Shown piece by piece: positions 24,294 through 36,005 of a stretch of DNA of 64,000 bases (position 1 is the first letter of the stretch; every line of letters starts with the position of its first letter). Source of the DNA: Mesodorylaimus sp. YZB2_4 (Eukaryota > Nematoda > Enoplea > Dorylaimida > Dorylaimidae). The notes under the pieces were generated by a model. That model was not told the origin of the DNA. It was given only the letters and a program-made list of their open reading frames with translations, and did not search any database. The stretch lies in NCBI GenBank assembly GCA_030248295.1, contig JASANH010001727.1, positions 124,001 to 188,000 of the forward strand, in the 5' to 3' direction. The position numbers and the translations under genes were made by a program.

Positions 24294-27200
24294 TCATTCG
24301 TTCAAGCAGACTGTGCGAACAATCACTTCGGTCACGCTGTACGGGTCGCAGTTGGACGCCGGACGACGATCTTCCAAGTAGCCCTGATAAAATTCATGGA
24401 AAGAATCACTTTATAATTATGTCTCACTTATTTCTCACACAATGAAACTTGGGCAGGATGTGTCCCTATAAGTCCCACTATTTTTTTGCAACCAGGTTTG
24501 CTTCTATAAACCCCGTAATTCTCCCTAATTTAAAGCAGGAGGGAATGCTATTTCTCGAGTATTCCCCACCCGCTAAGCAGCACAATCCCAAGACGCTGTC
24601 TTTTAATTTCTCTAAAAACTTACGCGACCCTCTTCGGCCACTTGACGCGGGATACGAATCGAAGCACCGCGATGAGCGACACCAGCCGAAAAGTCGTGAA
24701 TGCTGGACGTTTCGTGGCGTCCCGTCAAACGCCGTTCGTTGTCTCTGCCCTCTTTTGGATCGTAGGCCTTGATGTGACGAATGTGCTGCTTGGACAATTT
24801 CTCGATACCCGCTTCGATTGCCCTAAAATGATTCAAGTACTGTATGATGTTCAAAAGTGGGGACCTAGCTTCAAATGACACACTTCAGTCCACCATCTTC
24901 ACGCATGGCCAGCGTGGAGAAGTTGGTGTGCGCTCCGGCACCATTCCAATCGCCACTGATCGGTTTTGGATCCAGCGATACGACCACATTGAAATCTTCG
25001 GCCACTCGATGCAGCAGAAAACGAGCCAACCACAGCTCGTCGCCCATGGCAATACCCTCGCAAGGGCCCACTTGGAACTCCCACTAAAACAAACGATGCC
25101 CTGTTGGACCACCAGCCAAGAGTGAAATCACAACTTGAAATTCCCGTCAAAAGTTTCAAATGACGATAAACTTACCTGAGCGGGCATGACTTCGGCATTG
25201 GTACCCGAGACAGTGATGCCAGAGTACAGCATGGATCGATAATGGGCCTCGATTATGTCCCGACCAAACACACGACCAGCACCAACACCGCAGTAGTATG
25301 GACCTGAAAAAAAGGACCTGCAGGCTGATGCTCTTCTCCCCTCGACTTTCCTGGACTATTATTCCCTCTGTTTACTGGCCATGCTTCCCACAGAGTCCTG
25401 CACGGATATGAAAATCGTACCCTACTTGTACCCGCTGGACGATCTCTGACGTCTGTACCCGTACTCATACCCATTCCCATACCCGGCGTACCTTCCCCAT
25501 ACCCGTACCCGTAATTTTTCAAAAAGTTTGCCCATAACCGTACCCGTACCCAGTTTTTCGATAAATGTTCGAATGGAGCACAAAAACAGAAAAGTAATCA
25601 ATTCATGAAAATAATTACAGAAAATAAGAGTTTTCAAGGAAACTCGATCAATTTATATTCAAAAGTTTACTCACCATCGCAAGATAAAAGACTTTTTTAA
25701 AGCAGTAATCTGAGGCAAATGCTTTAGCGCTCAAAAAAAAGTGTCTAGTTTGAGTAATGCATTGATTTTCTAGTTCCTTTAGGAATAGACGTCTTAATTT
25801 AAACTGAATAGCCTGAAGCTGACAACAACCTGACAATATAAAACTCTGAATGAAACTGCATTCATGTTGGAGAGAGTAACCAAATTGAACTTGATAAGGA
25901 ATGAGGAGTGAGTCTACCAGAAATGAGAAGGTGCCCTGTGATACTGAACCTAGATTCGTGACTCTGCCACCAAACGTGCTTTTCACTTGAGCGCTAGTGT
26001 AGCTTGTATGCAGAGGTCAACAACGACTACTGCAGATAAAACAAGCTAGTTTGTGTGCAGCAGCCACTTTCACAATTTGATGAGACGTGTCTGATCGTGA
26101 GTCGCAGGACATGCATACAAGAAAGTCCTATCCTACATAATAGAGACATTGCTGTCCTAATCTGAGGGACCGCCGTACCTAAGAGTGAAAGTGACTTGGA
26201 TTCTGCAAAGGGTCAAGGTTGCTGCACTGGTGCATCTCTGTCATGTACAAGTACGGGCCCATTTTTTCCTCGGCCCCCTCTTAGAAGCTCAGAAATACTC
26301 GTTCATCTTTTCTAGTACCTTGTTTCAAAGTTTTCTAACTGAAGATGCTCTGCTGCAGTTTTTATTTCCCAGATGAATCTCCACTTAAATCTAGCTTTCA
26401 TGTTCATGTCCATGTTTTACCACATCACCAAACGCTTATGCGCACTCGAGGGTGAGGGGACACATTTTACACGAAATGATTTACCGGCCCGCGAGTCGAA
26501 CACTCGCTCGTAACTGCGCACCTGGCGTGAGAGGCAGACGCCTAACCCACCAGGCCACGAGGCCGGTGGGTTAGGCGTCCGCCCAAGCCCGTACCCATAC
26601 CCGCCGGGTACGGGTGGGTACGGGTATGGGTGCCCATGCAGGACTCTGGCTTCCCACCATCGAACAGAGCAAGACACTAAATATACGCACCTTGAGGTCC
26701 AGGAAATCCACTCTTGGGCCACCCCAATGGATGCTTGTCGACGTCCAGCAAAGTGTACTCTTGCTCGATACCAAACCAAGGGTGCTCATCTGCAGCCTGC
26801 TCCATGACCGCTTTGCACGTCATGCGGTGATTCGATTCTGCAAAACGAAACAAATCAGACATCAGTGAGGGGGATGCACCCACGACAAGCCAGCCGGCTT
26901 CATGCTTTATCCAATTTTTGAAATTGCATGGAAAATACTTCTGCGCGCAGTTTGTTGTCGAAGGGATTTCAGTCTGCCATAGGAGGGGTGTCCGACAATG
27001 AGTTGGCTTTTCAATAACGCGCTGGTGCAGAGTAAAGTGATGCCACTATCGGATGGAGCGTCCATTTTTATGGATACTAGACACTTCTGTCAGCCCCTCT
27101 TATGATTGGCGAGTCGCTTACTTGAAAAGTTCGTCATGAAAAATGCCTGGAAACCTTTAAATCGGCCACCGATATTTGATGAGAAAGAACAAAGCTGACA

Positions 27201-28518
27201 TTGCGTGGTGGCACGCTTCCCATAAGTCATGAGTTCATCACGGATCTTTGTGCCAGCTCTGTTCTTTCGCATCAAATATCGAATTACAGCTCGTTGCTGA
27301 ATTTGCAAATTTCCAGGCATTCTTCATGGCAGCTGCATTCCTTAGCCCTCGAGTGCGCTATGGATAAAGTATGACATGAAATGACAATTTTGAGGAAAGC
27401 GACTGACCATGGACTGGACACATCAAAACACCTTACACTGCCATGGACCAAGAAAATGGACGCTCTAGACAGTGTACTCGACTTCACAATGCACCCGGGC
27501 ATTATCATTGTTTGACACCCTGGGTATGTCTCACAGCGTCTAGATACACAGCCACCGTACCGACTGTGCTGTACGCTGTAACTAGGGAGGGCGGGGCCGA
27601 GGTCCATCAGGAGTCCCTCAGCTTGAGCCCGAAAGGCCTAGACCATCCATCTGGATGAATTCCCAACATGTGTCAGTAACACACGCCAAAACCACAACCA
27701 TTTATCAAGCACCGCCCATCGGATTAAGACACCTGCCGTGTTTAGGTAAAACTTGTTCCCCCTGTTGACGTAAGATTAGGCCAATATGGAAGAGCTGTCA
27801 AGGCTACGTGCTGAGCGGGAAACACTCCATGAGATGCAGACAGGAAAGACTAACTTGAACTTTCCCCTGTTCTGCATCATGCTGTGCAGGCAAGAGTACT
27901 GTTGGGCCTCGCTCACCTGTCGGCTTCTTGTTGTATTTGTACGTATCGCACAGGACCAGTTTATTTTTTCCACCACGAAACGGATCCTTGTACATGGCCA
28001 CCGGATACAGGTAGATGTCCGAGTTCGAGCCCTCCGCTTGGTACGTGCTCGAACCATCGAAATTCCAGATGGGAAGTTCTGAAACGGGTGGAAGGTTGGG
28101 GCTGGCATCTGATGTTGACCCTGATCTGAATCCATAATTTCATACAAAGTTTCTAAGAAAATGTATAGCTTATCTGATAGATCGAAACGTCACACCATTA
28201 CATGGATCTGATAAAATATGGTTTCAGCTTGGGTTTCCTTCTGGATTGCTAGCCACATCAGCAATCCTATGGTCAACCCTGACAGTGGACTCCAAAGCAA
28301 GAGCGAAAAGGGTCATCTATTAGTGAGGGATCGAGTACACCATACCAATGTCCCAGACCCTTACCATTGCAACTCTTGGGCTCTTCATTCCTGGTCATTG
28401 TCTTGGCCCGGAGTCCCTCTCCAGTGCCATCAATCCACACGTACATGCATTGAACCCGATCGCCTTGGGGCAACGCCAAATACTTCAACAACGTCGTCTT
28501 GTTATTCGAATACGCCAT
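24294..28518 (-). CDS. GS: Glutamine synthetase, complete, seven exons
   Basis: It joins ammonia to glutamate using ATP and is the main route of glutamine synthesis and ammonia removal (class II, decameric). Exons are 28365-28518, 27917-28078, 26691-26837, 25176-25303, 24884-25083, 24624-24822 and 24294-24383. All phases fit and the protein is 359 residues, normal for animal enzymes. Seen in order: [23 protein letters not shown] with SEGSN-like [18 protein letters not shown] (metal and glutamate site), [12 protein letters not shown] split by an intron, [13 protein letters not shown] (ATP site), [10 protein letters not shown] and ASIRIPR, and [11 protein letters not shown]. The donor after exon 5 (GTGTGT) is unusual but required by the frame. 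No mitochondrial leader is present, so it is probably cytosolic. Introns hold a SINE and GTACCC-rich arrays. Confidence 0.96.
25390..25560. repeat. Array of CCCGTACCC/CCCATACCC motifs in GS intron
   Basis: Degenerate repeats of the hexamer GTACCC and variants in the intron between the exons starting 25303 and ending 26691. A matching array, partly inverted (CCCGTACCCATACCCGCCGGGTACGGG), lies at 26580-26630 in the same intron. Together they may be the subterminal repeats of an element spanning about 1.2 kb. Confidence 0.55.
26443..26558 (-). mobile_element. tRNA-derived SINE family B, copy 2
   Basis: Best preserved copy. The minus strand reads GTGGCCTGGTGGGTTAGGC (A box), CACGCCAGGTGCGCAGTTAC, GTGTTCGACTCGC (B box), then a shared tail (AAATCATTTCGTGTAAAATG). 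It lies in the glutamine synthetase intron, directly followed by the CCCGTACCC array. Confidence 0.75.
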
Positions 28519-30184
28519 AATTCTAAAAATGCTCGAAGATTTTGAAAATTCAAATCATTTTTGGCGGGAATGTAAAAATGCATTTATAAACCATTTCTTA
28601 TCGTATTTTTCCAAACTAGGCAAACAAGAAAACAAACCTTGATTACAAATTTAAAAAATGGCGACTATCACTTCGAAAAACGATGAACGAAATAAGATGG
28701 AAACGGCAACACCACAGCTGATCACGGGACCGACGTGTCGAGACGACTACCAAGAGTGAATTGATTTGGAAGAAGGAACTCGATGGGCCAAACGAGACCA
28801 AATGAACTTTGTCCGGCGCCCCGCAGCCTAATACTCTAATGGGCCAATAGGAATCACAGCGATCGGCCTAACACTGGTTGAGGGAATAAGACACGGGCAA
28901 TGTAATGACGCCCCCCACCTGTTGCTACGACGTTCACGTGATGCGCACGTGGACAGCGGAAAAACGTGTAGCTACGTGCAAATGAACAAATAGGCGTGAT
29001 CCGTCCCGTCAAACAGCCGAACAGTGTTTCCCAGATGAAACAATGTAGTACTCAAAAAACTCGACCCCTGGACCCTTCCAGAAGGGGGTTAATCAAACAG
29101 GTGAAATGACATGCGCTGTCATGAAGCAGAGGACGCATTAGTCACGTGCTGATGAGGATCCCATGCAACACAAGATGAATCGGAAAGCTGACTCGTGTGA
29201 TACACGATATATGCAGGTCACAGCAGACACAGTCGATGTTTGAGGGACTGCGGAACCCTAGATACCAGAGCCTAGAGCAGTCGACCTTTTCTACCTCACA
29301 CAAATAAGCGCAGGTACTTCACGGGGAATAATCAATAGCGATAGCTCATGTCACATAGTAACAGGCCTCTGTTTCATGAAGGCTAACACGACACGGCCAC
29401 GTCAATGGAAAAGAGAAATGACCCTCGGTTCGCTTTCTTGAGTAGAAAAAGTAGCGCGTGAAAGAAAACATAATTAAGTGGATTCCGATCATCCGCTCAG
29501 AAATTTGAATTTCGCGCCATTTGTAGTAAGCACGGTTGTACTAAAAGATTTTCAGGTCTTTACCGCCAAATTCAAAATAATTGATGCTATAAGCCCCGCA
29601 GTAGCACACTCATTTATGATTAACCCGAAGAAAACTTTTTCGAAAGAACTCCATTACAGTCGAAATCGATTGTGATTAAGCTTACGCAGTACCTTTCTTG
29701 CTTTAGTCGATGCTGGTACTGAACCACAGCCAAAGGGAATGATCGCTGATCACCAGCAAAGTCGCTCAATCGATTAGACTCACCAGGCGATTATATTGCA
29801 CATACCGATCATTCATTCGCCGTTCGACTGTACTGCACATATGGGTTTATCAATCGATACCCATGGATCAGTCTCCTGATATCATCGATTGATTGGTACT
29901 CGATAGATCACCTACACTCGTCAGTTTCACTCACTTCCTATCGCTACGAATCGCACACGATACTGCTGTAAACTGATCAATCCCCCAAATTAGAGTGATT
30001 TACACAGTTATTGCAAAGTGCAATTGAATTTACATAAAAGACAACAGTCACTGAAAATCAAATGTCCAATGTCAATCCTAACAGCTGGTGGTCTCAACCT
30101 CAAAAAATACCAACGGAGTCAAAAGTACACACTGAAAGCTATCGATTAAGAAAAGTCACCTCCAGCCTTGACCATGGAACAGAA
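28519..30184. other. Intergenic region between GS and RRM2
   Basis: Upstream DNA of glutamine synthetase and the 3' flank of ribonucleotide reductase R2. GGCGGGAATG with TTCAAAT nearby (28545-28570) belongs to the dispersed motif set. No gene seen. Confidence 0.4.
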
Positions 30185-33100
30185 TCAAAAATCGGCGTCC
30201 AAAGTGAACAATCGATCGCTCATGTCCGCCATGACACCAGCTCGCTGATACTCGCCCACACGACGCTCGAAAAAGTTGGTTTTGCCCTCCAACGATATAT
30301 GTTCCATGAAATCGAACGGATTTTCTTTCTTGTAAATCTGAAACAGAAATCATTAAGTAAGAAGACACGACTAGGGCTTAAAGGTGGGGGAGAGGAGTTT
30401 TTCCAGGTTTTTTTCACACAGTCTAAACACGACCTGATTTAGTCGCCCTAAAAAGAAGGTGGGTGATTCGAAATTAAACCTAAAAACACAACCTCCCATT
30501 CTCCCCCGACTTTGACTTCAAAAATCCATATTTCTCCCTATCCTTCTCTGAGCTGATTTTCCCAGCCTTCTATGAACCGTGCACAATAAAATCCTGCAGA
30601 ACTCACCTTCTCGCATCCCAATTCCACCAACAACCGATCAGCCACAAATTCGATGTAGTTCTTCATCAATCCGCAGTTCATTCCGATCATGGCCACGGGC
30701 AAAGCGTCAGTCAAGAATTCTTGTTCAATTCGGACAGCATCAGCGATAATTTCGGTCACCCGTTCTTGACTCGGTTTATTATGCAAATGCGACGTGAACA
30801 GAAGGCACGCAAAATCGCAGTGCAATCCCTCAAAAAGCACAATTTGACATAAATTTCCCACCCTCCTCAAACCATCAATCTTACCTCATCGCGCGAGATT
30901 AACTCATTACTGAACGTCAATCCGGGCATCAAACCTCGTTTTTTCAACCAAAAGATCGATGCGAAACTTCCCGAAAAAAATATTCCTTCGACGGCAGCGA
31001 AAGCGACCAATCGTTCGCCAAAAGTAGCGTTACGATCGCCGATCCAACGAAGAGCCCAGTCGGCCTTCTTGCGGACACAGGGCAAAGTTTCGATAGCGCG
31101 GAATAAAAAGGAACGTTCTTGCGGATCGCGAACGTACGTATCGATCAGCAACGAGTACATCTCCGAATGAATGTTCTCGATGGCGATTTGGAAACCATAG
31201 AAACAACGAGCCTCGGCTACCTGCACTTCTTGACTGAAACGTTCCACCTGAAACAAAAAACAACTTAAAAACCTCGAGAAATCAGCATGGTATAGTATAA
31301 GGGTTCGTTCGGGATCTTGATCCCGGTGGATATCGCCCCTCCCGAACCCGATCCCGGTAAAAAATGGTCGGGATTGAATGTTGTGGGGAGATGTGTGAAG
31401 AGGGGGAATGGAAGAGGAAGGGATCGGGAAAAGAGTGTCCCAAAAGGGTTAGCTGGAGAAACTTATGCGGATGACTGACCTGATAAAGAGGAAGGGAGGG
31501 ATTTGTTTGCTAATTGGTGGCTATTCCCATGCTTCTTTGCTTGCATGATTTTGAATGCAATGATAAAAACTACGCAAAAAATTTTTGGCTCTACATTAGC
31601 TGGCTAGTTGGGGTGGGTTGTAGGTTACCTACAGCGAATTGAAAGTGAAAAAAACGACTCTGAAAATTCCGATCCCGGCCGGGATTGAGCGAGTCCCGAT
31701 ACCGATCCTCATACCCACCCAGCATCGACCGATCTGACCCTAAGCCTGGATCCCGATTCAATCCAGGGTCAGGATCAGCCGGATCCCGACTCGCTTCAAA
31801 CAATAAAAGATCGATGGTGATGACATCTCTGGCACTGTTTCCTCGCTGTCAGACCAATCCAAAGGACACAGGAGAGCTAATCAGCGCCTAAAGTGAGATT
31901 ACATGCTGATTTGAAAAGAAACGGGATTTTCTCACTTCAATCTGCCACAAATTATCATTTTTCAGCGAAAACAGCGTAAAAAATTTTAGTTGCCGATCCA
32001 GCAGTCGGATCGGATAAGCAGCCGATCCACCCCTGGATCGGTCGATGCTGGCCTCATACTCTCACACATTTCTGTGTGCTTACCAAATTTTCATTGACGA
32101 TTCCGTCCGATGCGGCGAAAAAAGCCAAAACGTGAGAAACGAAGTGTTTCTCATCCTTAGTCAGTTTCTCCCAGTCCACCAAATCCTTGCTTAGGTCCAC
32201 CTAAACCATGTTTTCGATCAATTTACATAACTGACTGAGAAAATCGAATCATTTTCACCTCTTCCACAGTCCAGAAAGAAGCCATGGCTTGTTTGTAAAA
32301 ACGCCATATATCTGGGTACTTGATTGGAAAAATCACGAAACGGCCATCGTTTTCGACCAATAACGGTTCTTCCTGTTGCGGTTCCGTCTAAAACAAAGAA
32401 AATAACCTTAATTGTTCTTATTTTGATCCTTAACTCTCATCAGTGCACTTGCGCGGCAGAAATCACAAAAACCAAAGCGCGGCTGGAAAATTGACCAAGG
32501 AGGATAAAAAGTGCGAGGACAGCACAAATCCAGGTTTTTGTATCAGGGCTTAGATATCTTGCGTTGCAATGGGCGGAAGGTGACTTCTGCCGAGGTCGGG
32601 GCTTAACTTTTTCATCCGAGGTCGAGATTGCTAGTCGAGGTTTCTGCTTAGAGTGCCTAAATTATATTGCGACGTGTCCTGCAAGTTCAAGTAATTTCCA
32701 TGCTTTCCTGACTGTATTTTCAAGATCCAAATTACCCACAGGAAGGCAAGCAATATGGACGAAGCAGGCCAAAGTAGTCATTTTCAATTATGCTAGCAAA
32801 AAACTTGCGCATTTTTTCGTGCGAGGAGGCGCATTGTCTCCAAACTGGGAAACAGCTAATTGATTTCACTTTTTTTGTGAACCTCGATCGTCGGTCCGTT
32901 TTCCTCGAGGTCGAGGCTTCCTGCCGAACACATGCGAAGTCTGTTATACTAGGGGGGTTCGATTCCCACTCAGGGCTCATGTGTTTCATTCTATTCGGTC
33001 TATCTGCGTAACCACCGGAGGATTAACAAAATTCGAATCTTTTATGACATCATAGCCCACAATTCAATCATATTGACGGCAGTTGGATGAGTCAGTCTCC

Positions 33101-34525
33101 AGCTCACAAAAGGTGATACGGGACTGCTCGTCCGCCAGATGTCGCCATTTAACCGCGCCACGAATGCTTACTGTCAGGCTGAAGTACCCCAAAACGTGAA
33201 GCCAAGACGTGGCTCTTGTATTAGAGAACAGAAATGGCGTGAATAATCGAAAAAAGATCGAAGCGTATTCGAAAACTGGATCAGAAAGGTAATAATTTGA
33301 TTATAAGCTGAGTGAGTATTGTAGGAAACAAAAATTTTCGAGGGGTGAAAACGAATGAAAGTCCAGATTACGAGATTAAATATATGAAAAATTAGGAAAC
33401 GGTTTACCAAATTTCGGAATAATTAAGTTTAGTGAACATCTGCGAAGAATTTTGTCAAAAACGATACCTTTTAAAAAGTTTTATCAAAATTAGTGCTACG
33501 CTGAGATAGTATAAATTACTGCCGTAAGCTGAAGCGATAGTCAAGTCCTGAACAGGACACCTCCATTTTTGCTTTTCCTTGCAACGGGGCCCGGATGCCA
33601 AGAAAGGGGTTAGTAACATAGATGCAAAATTTTTATCATTTTCATTACTCGATGGCTTTACGATAGGAAATCTTTATTTCTGGCTACTTTTCTTTCAAAA
33701 ACATGCACTAATTTAATCGCTAGTGATAACTCACTTTTCTAAAACCTATTTTTTAAAAGAAAGGGATTAACATGCTTTTTTCAGCCAACTTCAGGGCGCT
33801 TTCTTTTTGACCTGGGAGGGGTAGAGGGGCAAAGCATGCAGAGGGGCGTTTGCAGCTTTTTAACACCAGCTAGCCCCCTTCCGCCCGCTATCCCATGCAT
33901 AGTGCAAGTACAGCCAGGACACACATATTAAGTTATGCTGGTTTACGAAAAACGAAGTATTTTACAAAACCTCAAAATGAAATCATCTGGGACACACATT
34001 GGCTCGAAACCTGTGGTGATTCCGCTGCGCATCATTAACTAATATGGCGTACCACAGCGTAGAAAATCAAGATTTTCCTCACTCATGACTTTGTTTAATT
34101 TGAAACACATAAAAAGACTTCACCTAGCTGAGAGTATCATGCATGAACTTACATAATCATAAATATTAGGTCCCTGAACAGTCTGATTGATTATAACTCC
34201 GCTCCGCATATCCAAAAAAGGCTTACCTTTTCAGTCAACTCTGGAACGCCGGAATTGATACGCTTTTTGGTGGGCGTCGATGCCGGAGTTGGACGTTTCT
34301 TAGTTGGAGTGACTGTGCCGCACGATAAGGCGAAACTGTCAGGCAAATCAGGAAGCTAAAACAAAAGAAAATAAGTTACGAGGTCAACTTTAAACGAAAA
34401 TTGTAGAAATACATATCGTAGAAAACCAGAAAACCTTAATTTATGAAGCTTCGAGACAAAATTAAAAACGAAAGAATCTAAAAATATCCTACCACATTCT
34501 CCGTATTTTCCATCGTTTTCATCAT
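30185..34525 (-). CDS. RRM2: Ribonucleoside-diphosphate reductase small subunit (R2), complete
   Basis: This subunit makes the tyrosyl radical that the large subunit uses to reduce ribonucleotides for DNA synthesis. Exons are 34493-34525, 34227-34355, 32259-32387, 32084-32200, 30885-31247, 30607-30828 and 30185-30337; phases are all 0 and the product is 381 residues. Seen: [28 protein letters not shown] with the first iron aspartate, [35 protein letters not shown] with iron ligands Glu and His and the radical Tyr, [11 protein letters not shown], and [12 protein letters not shown] with Glu and His ligands. The C-terminal tail FTLDADF that docks into the large subunit is intact. The N terminus is Thr/Pro/Lys-rich ([17 protein letters not shown]), as in cell-cycle regulated R2; I see no KEN box. 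Introns carry a MITE and GATCCCG arrays. Confidence 0.97.
31310..31400. repeat. GATCCCG-rich motif array in RRM2 intron
   Basis: GGGATCTTGATCCCGG, CCCGAACCCGATCCCGG and GGTCGGGATTG lie within 90 bases. A second cluster with GATCCCGGCCGGGATTG lies at 31668-31700. The pair brackets about 370 bp and resembles subterminal repeats of a small transposon. Confidence 0.45.
31718..32051. mobile_element. MITE with CCCAGCATCGACCGATC termini, copy 1
   Basis: A 334-bp element in an RRM2 intron. The left end is CCCAGCATCGACCGATC and the right end is its inverted copy, GATCGGTCGATGCTGG. Internal landmarks TTTCCTCGCTGTCAGACC, AACGGGATTTTCTCA and CCGATCCAGCAGTCGGAT recur in the copies at 47663-48059 and 53687-54377. 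Confidence 0.85.
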
Positions 34526-35282
34526 TTTAGTAAAACAAAAGTCAATCGAAAATAAAGCTTTTTCAAAACCGAGTAAGGATCAAATCGAGATTTCAAAAAA
34601 AGGCGCAAAAACGAACACAAACTGGACCGACTGTGCAATAATGAGGGAGACGCGAGGAATGACGATCGCGGCTTGGGACGCACGAAATTGGCGCCAAATT
34701 TTCCCGCGTAGAAGGGTGCCAACCAATGGGCATCGGAGCCACCGAAAAATCCCTCCTCCCCCACCCACCCTCGATTGGGATGGGAAGTACATGGACTGGA
34801 CAAAAATGAGACAATCGAGAAAAGAGATCGAAAACTGCAGTAAATTCAACACTTAATAAAAGACCGATTCGAATAAATAAATTAGTCTCATGAAAAATAT
34901 TTTCTGCCCACAGTATATTCGAGTCTGGAGAAAAAAATTTCGACTGACTGCTTGCTCAATCTGACTGAGTTAAAGTTTATCAATTGTAACGATTTTATAC
35001 ACGAATTATTCTTTTCTTTTGACCTCAACAGAAACCTAGTATGTGGTCTTTTTTCTAGGAACCTGAATTTTTCTTTTGTTTGCTACCCTAATTCGAACGA
35101 AACTCGGAATGAAGTTTGCTGAAGGAACGAGCTTTATAATTAGAACTTACTTTGCACGAATTTTGGAAGAAACAAGAAATTTTGAGGAGACAAATTAGTC
35201 AGCTGGCAGCTTCCTCGTCGGCCACGCAACATTAATGACAGCCGATGTCTGCTAAAGGCGCGAAACATTGCCTCACTTTGTC
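34526..35282. other. RRM2 upstream region
   Basis: Contains the E2F-like pair at 34689-34709. The remaining AT-rich sequence has no gene that I can see. Confidence 0.5.
34689..34709 (-). promoter_or_regulatory. E2F-like site pair upstream of RRM2
   Basis: On the minus strand CGCGGGAAAATTTGGCGCCA contains GCGGGAAA and TTTGGCGC, both E2F/DP consensus forms, about 165-185 bp upstream of the R2 start codon. R2 genes are classic E2F targets, so S-phase control is a reasonable inference. Confidence 0.55.
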
Positions 35283-36005
35283 AGCAGCGTTGCCAGATGC
35301 AGCTAGAATCCGCTAGATCTGGCGGATTTTTTGTCCGGCAGCGGGAAAAACAGCGGATTGAGTGTTTTAGCGGAATTTGCAGCTAATTTTGGGGTTTTCA
35401 GCGGATTCTAGCGGATTCTTGCCAATATATATTCAAGTAGCCTGTGCGGAAAGGTTTTTTAAACAGCTCGCCCATTTTGTTCGTGCGTTATTAAGGTCTG
35501 AAGGGTCATTGTTGACAAGGGATGGGGTAGGCAACACAATAATTTCGACTATGGGTCTACGATTTTGAATGAAAGACCGTATTTGACAACAGATTCATAG
35601 TTGAGTGCTCAGTCGGTATTACAGTAGGCCTAACCACAGTCGTCCAGCCTTTGGCACGAGTATGGGTCTCAATGGCAGTTCCCCTTTCTTCTGTCCCCCT
35701 TCTTTGGTATAAAAAGAAATTTCTTTTTCCCTCCCGCCTGGCCTTCGAGCCCCTCGCCTGTATAAACGATCCTTGAAAAAATGTAGTAGATGGTACAGTA
35801 CAGCAATTGAGCATATGTTTGTAAACGTCTCCTCATATGCCGCTATCTGCTGTATTCCATGTTTTATTAGCTTAAATAGCTCAGTTCTGCGACAAACTTT
35901 TGGCGAATTTTTTTAGCGGATTTCTCAATATAGACAGCGGATTTTTAGCGGATTTTCAGGACCCTGGCAGCGAGTTTTAAATTTTTCATCTGGCAACGCT
36001 GTTTG
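35283..36005. mobile_element. TIR element with internal AGCGGATT repeats
   Basis: About 720 bp bounded by CAGCGTTGCCAGATG and its inverted copy CATCTGGCAACGCTG. Both ends contain clustered AGCGGATT motifs (for example near 35345-35430 and 35905-35960). No transposase frame is visible, so it is a non-autonomous DNA transposon. Confidence 0.75.
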
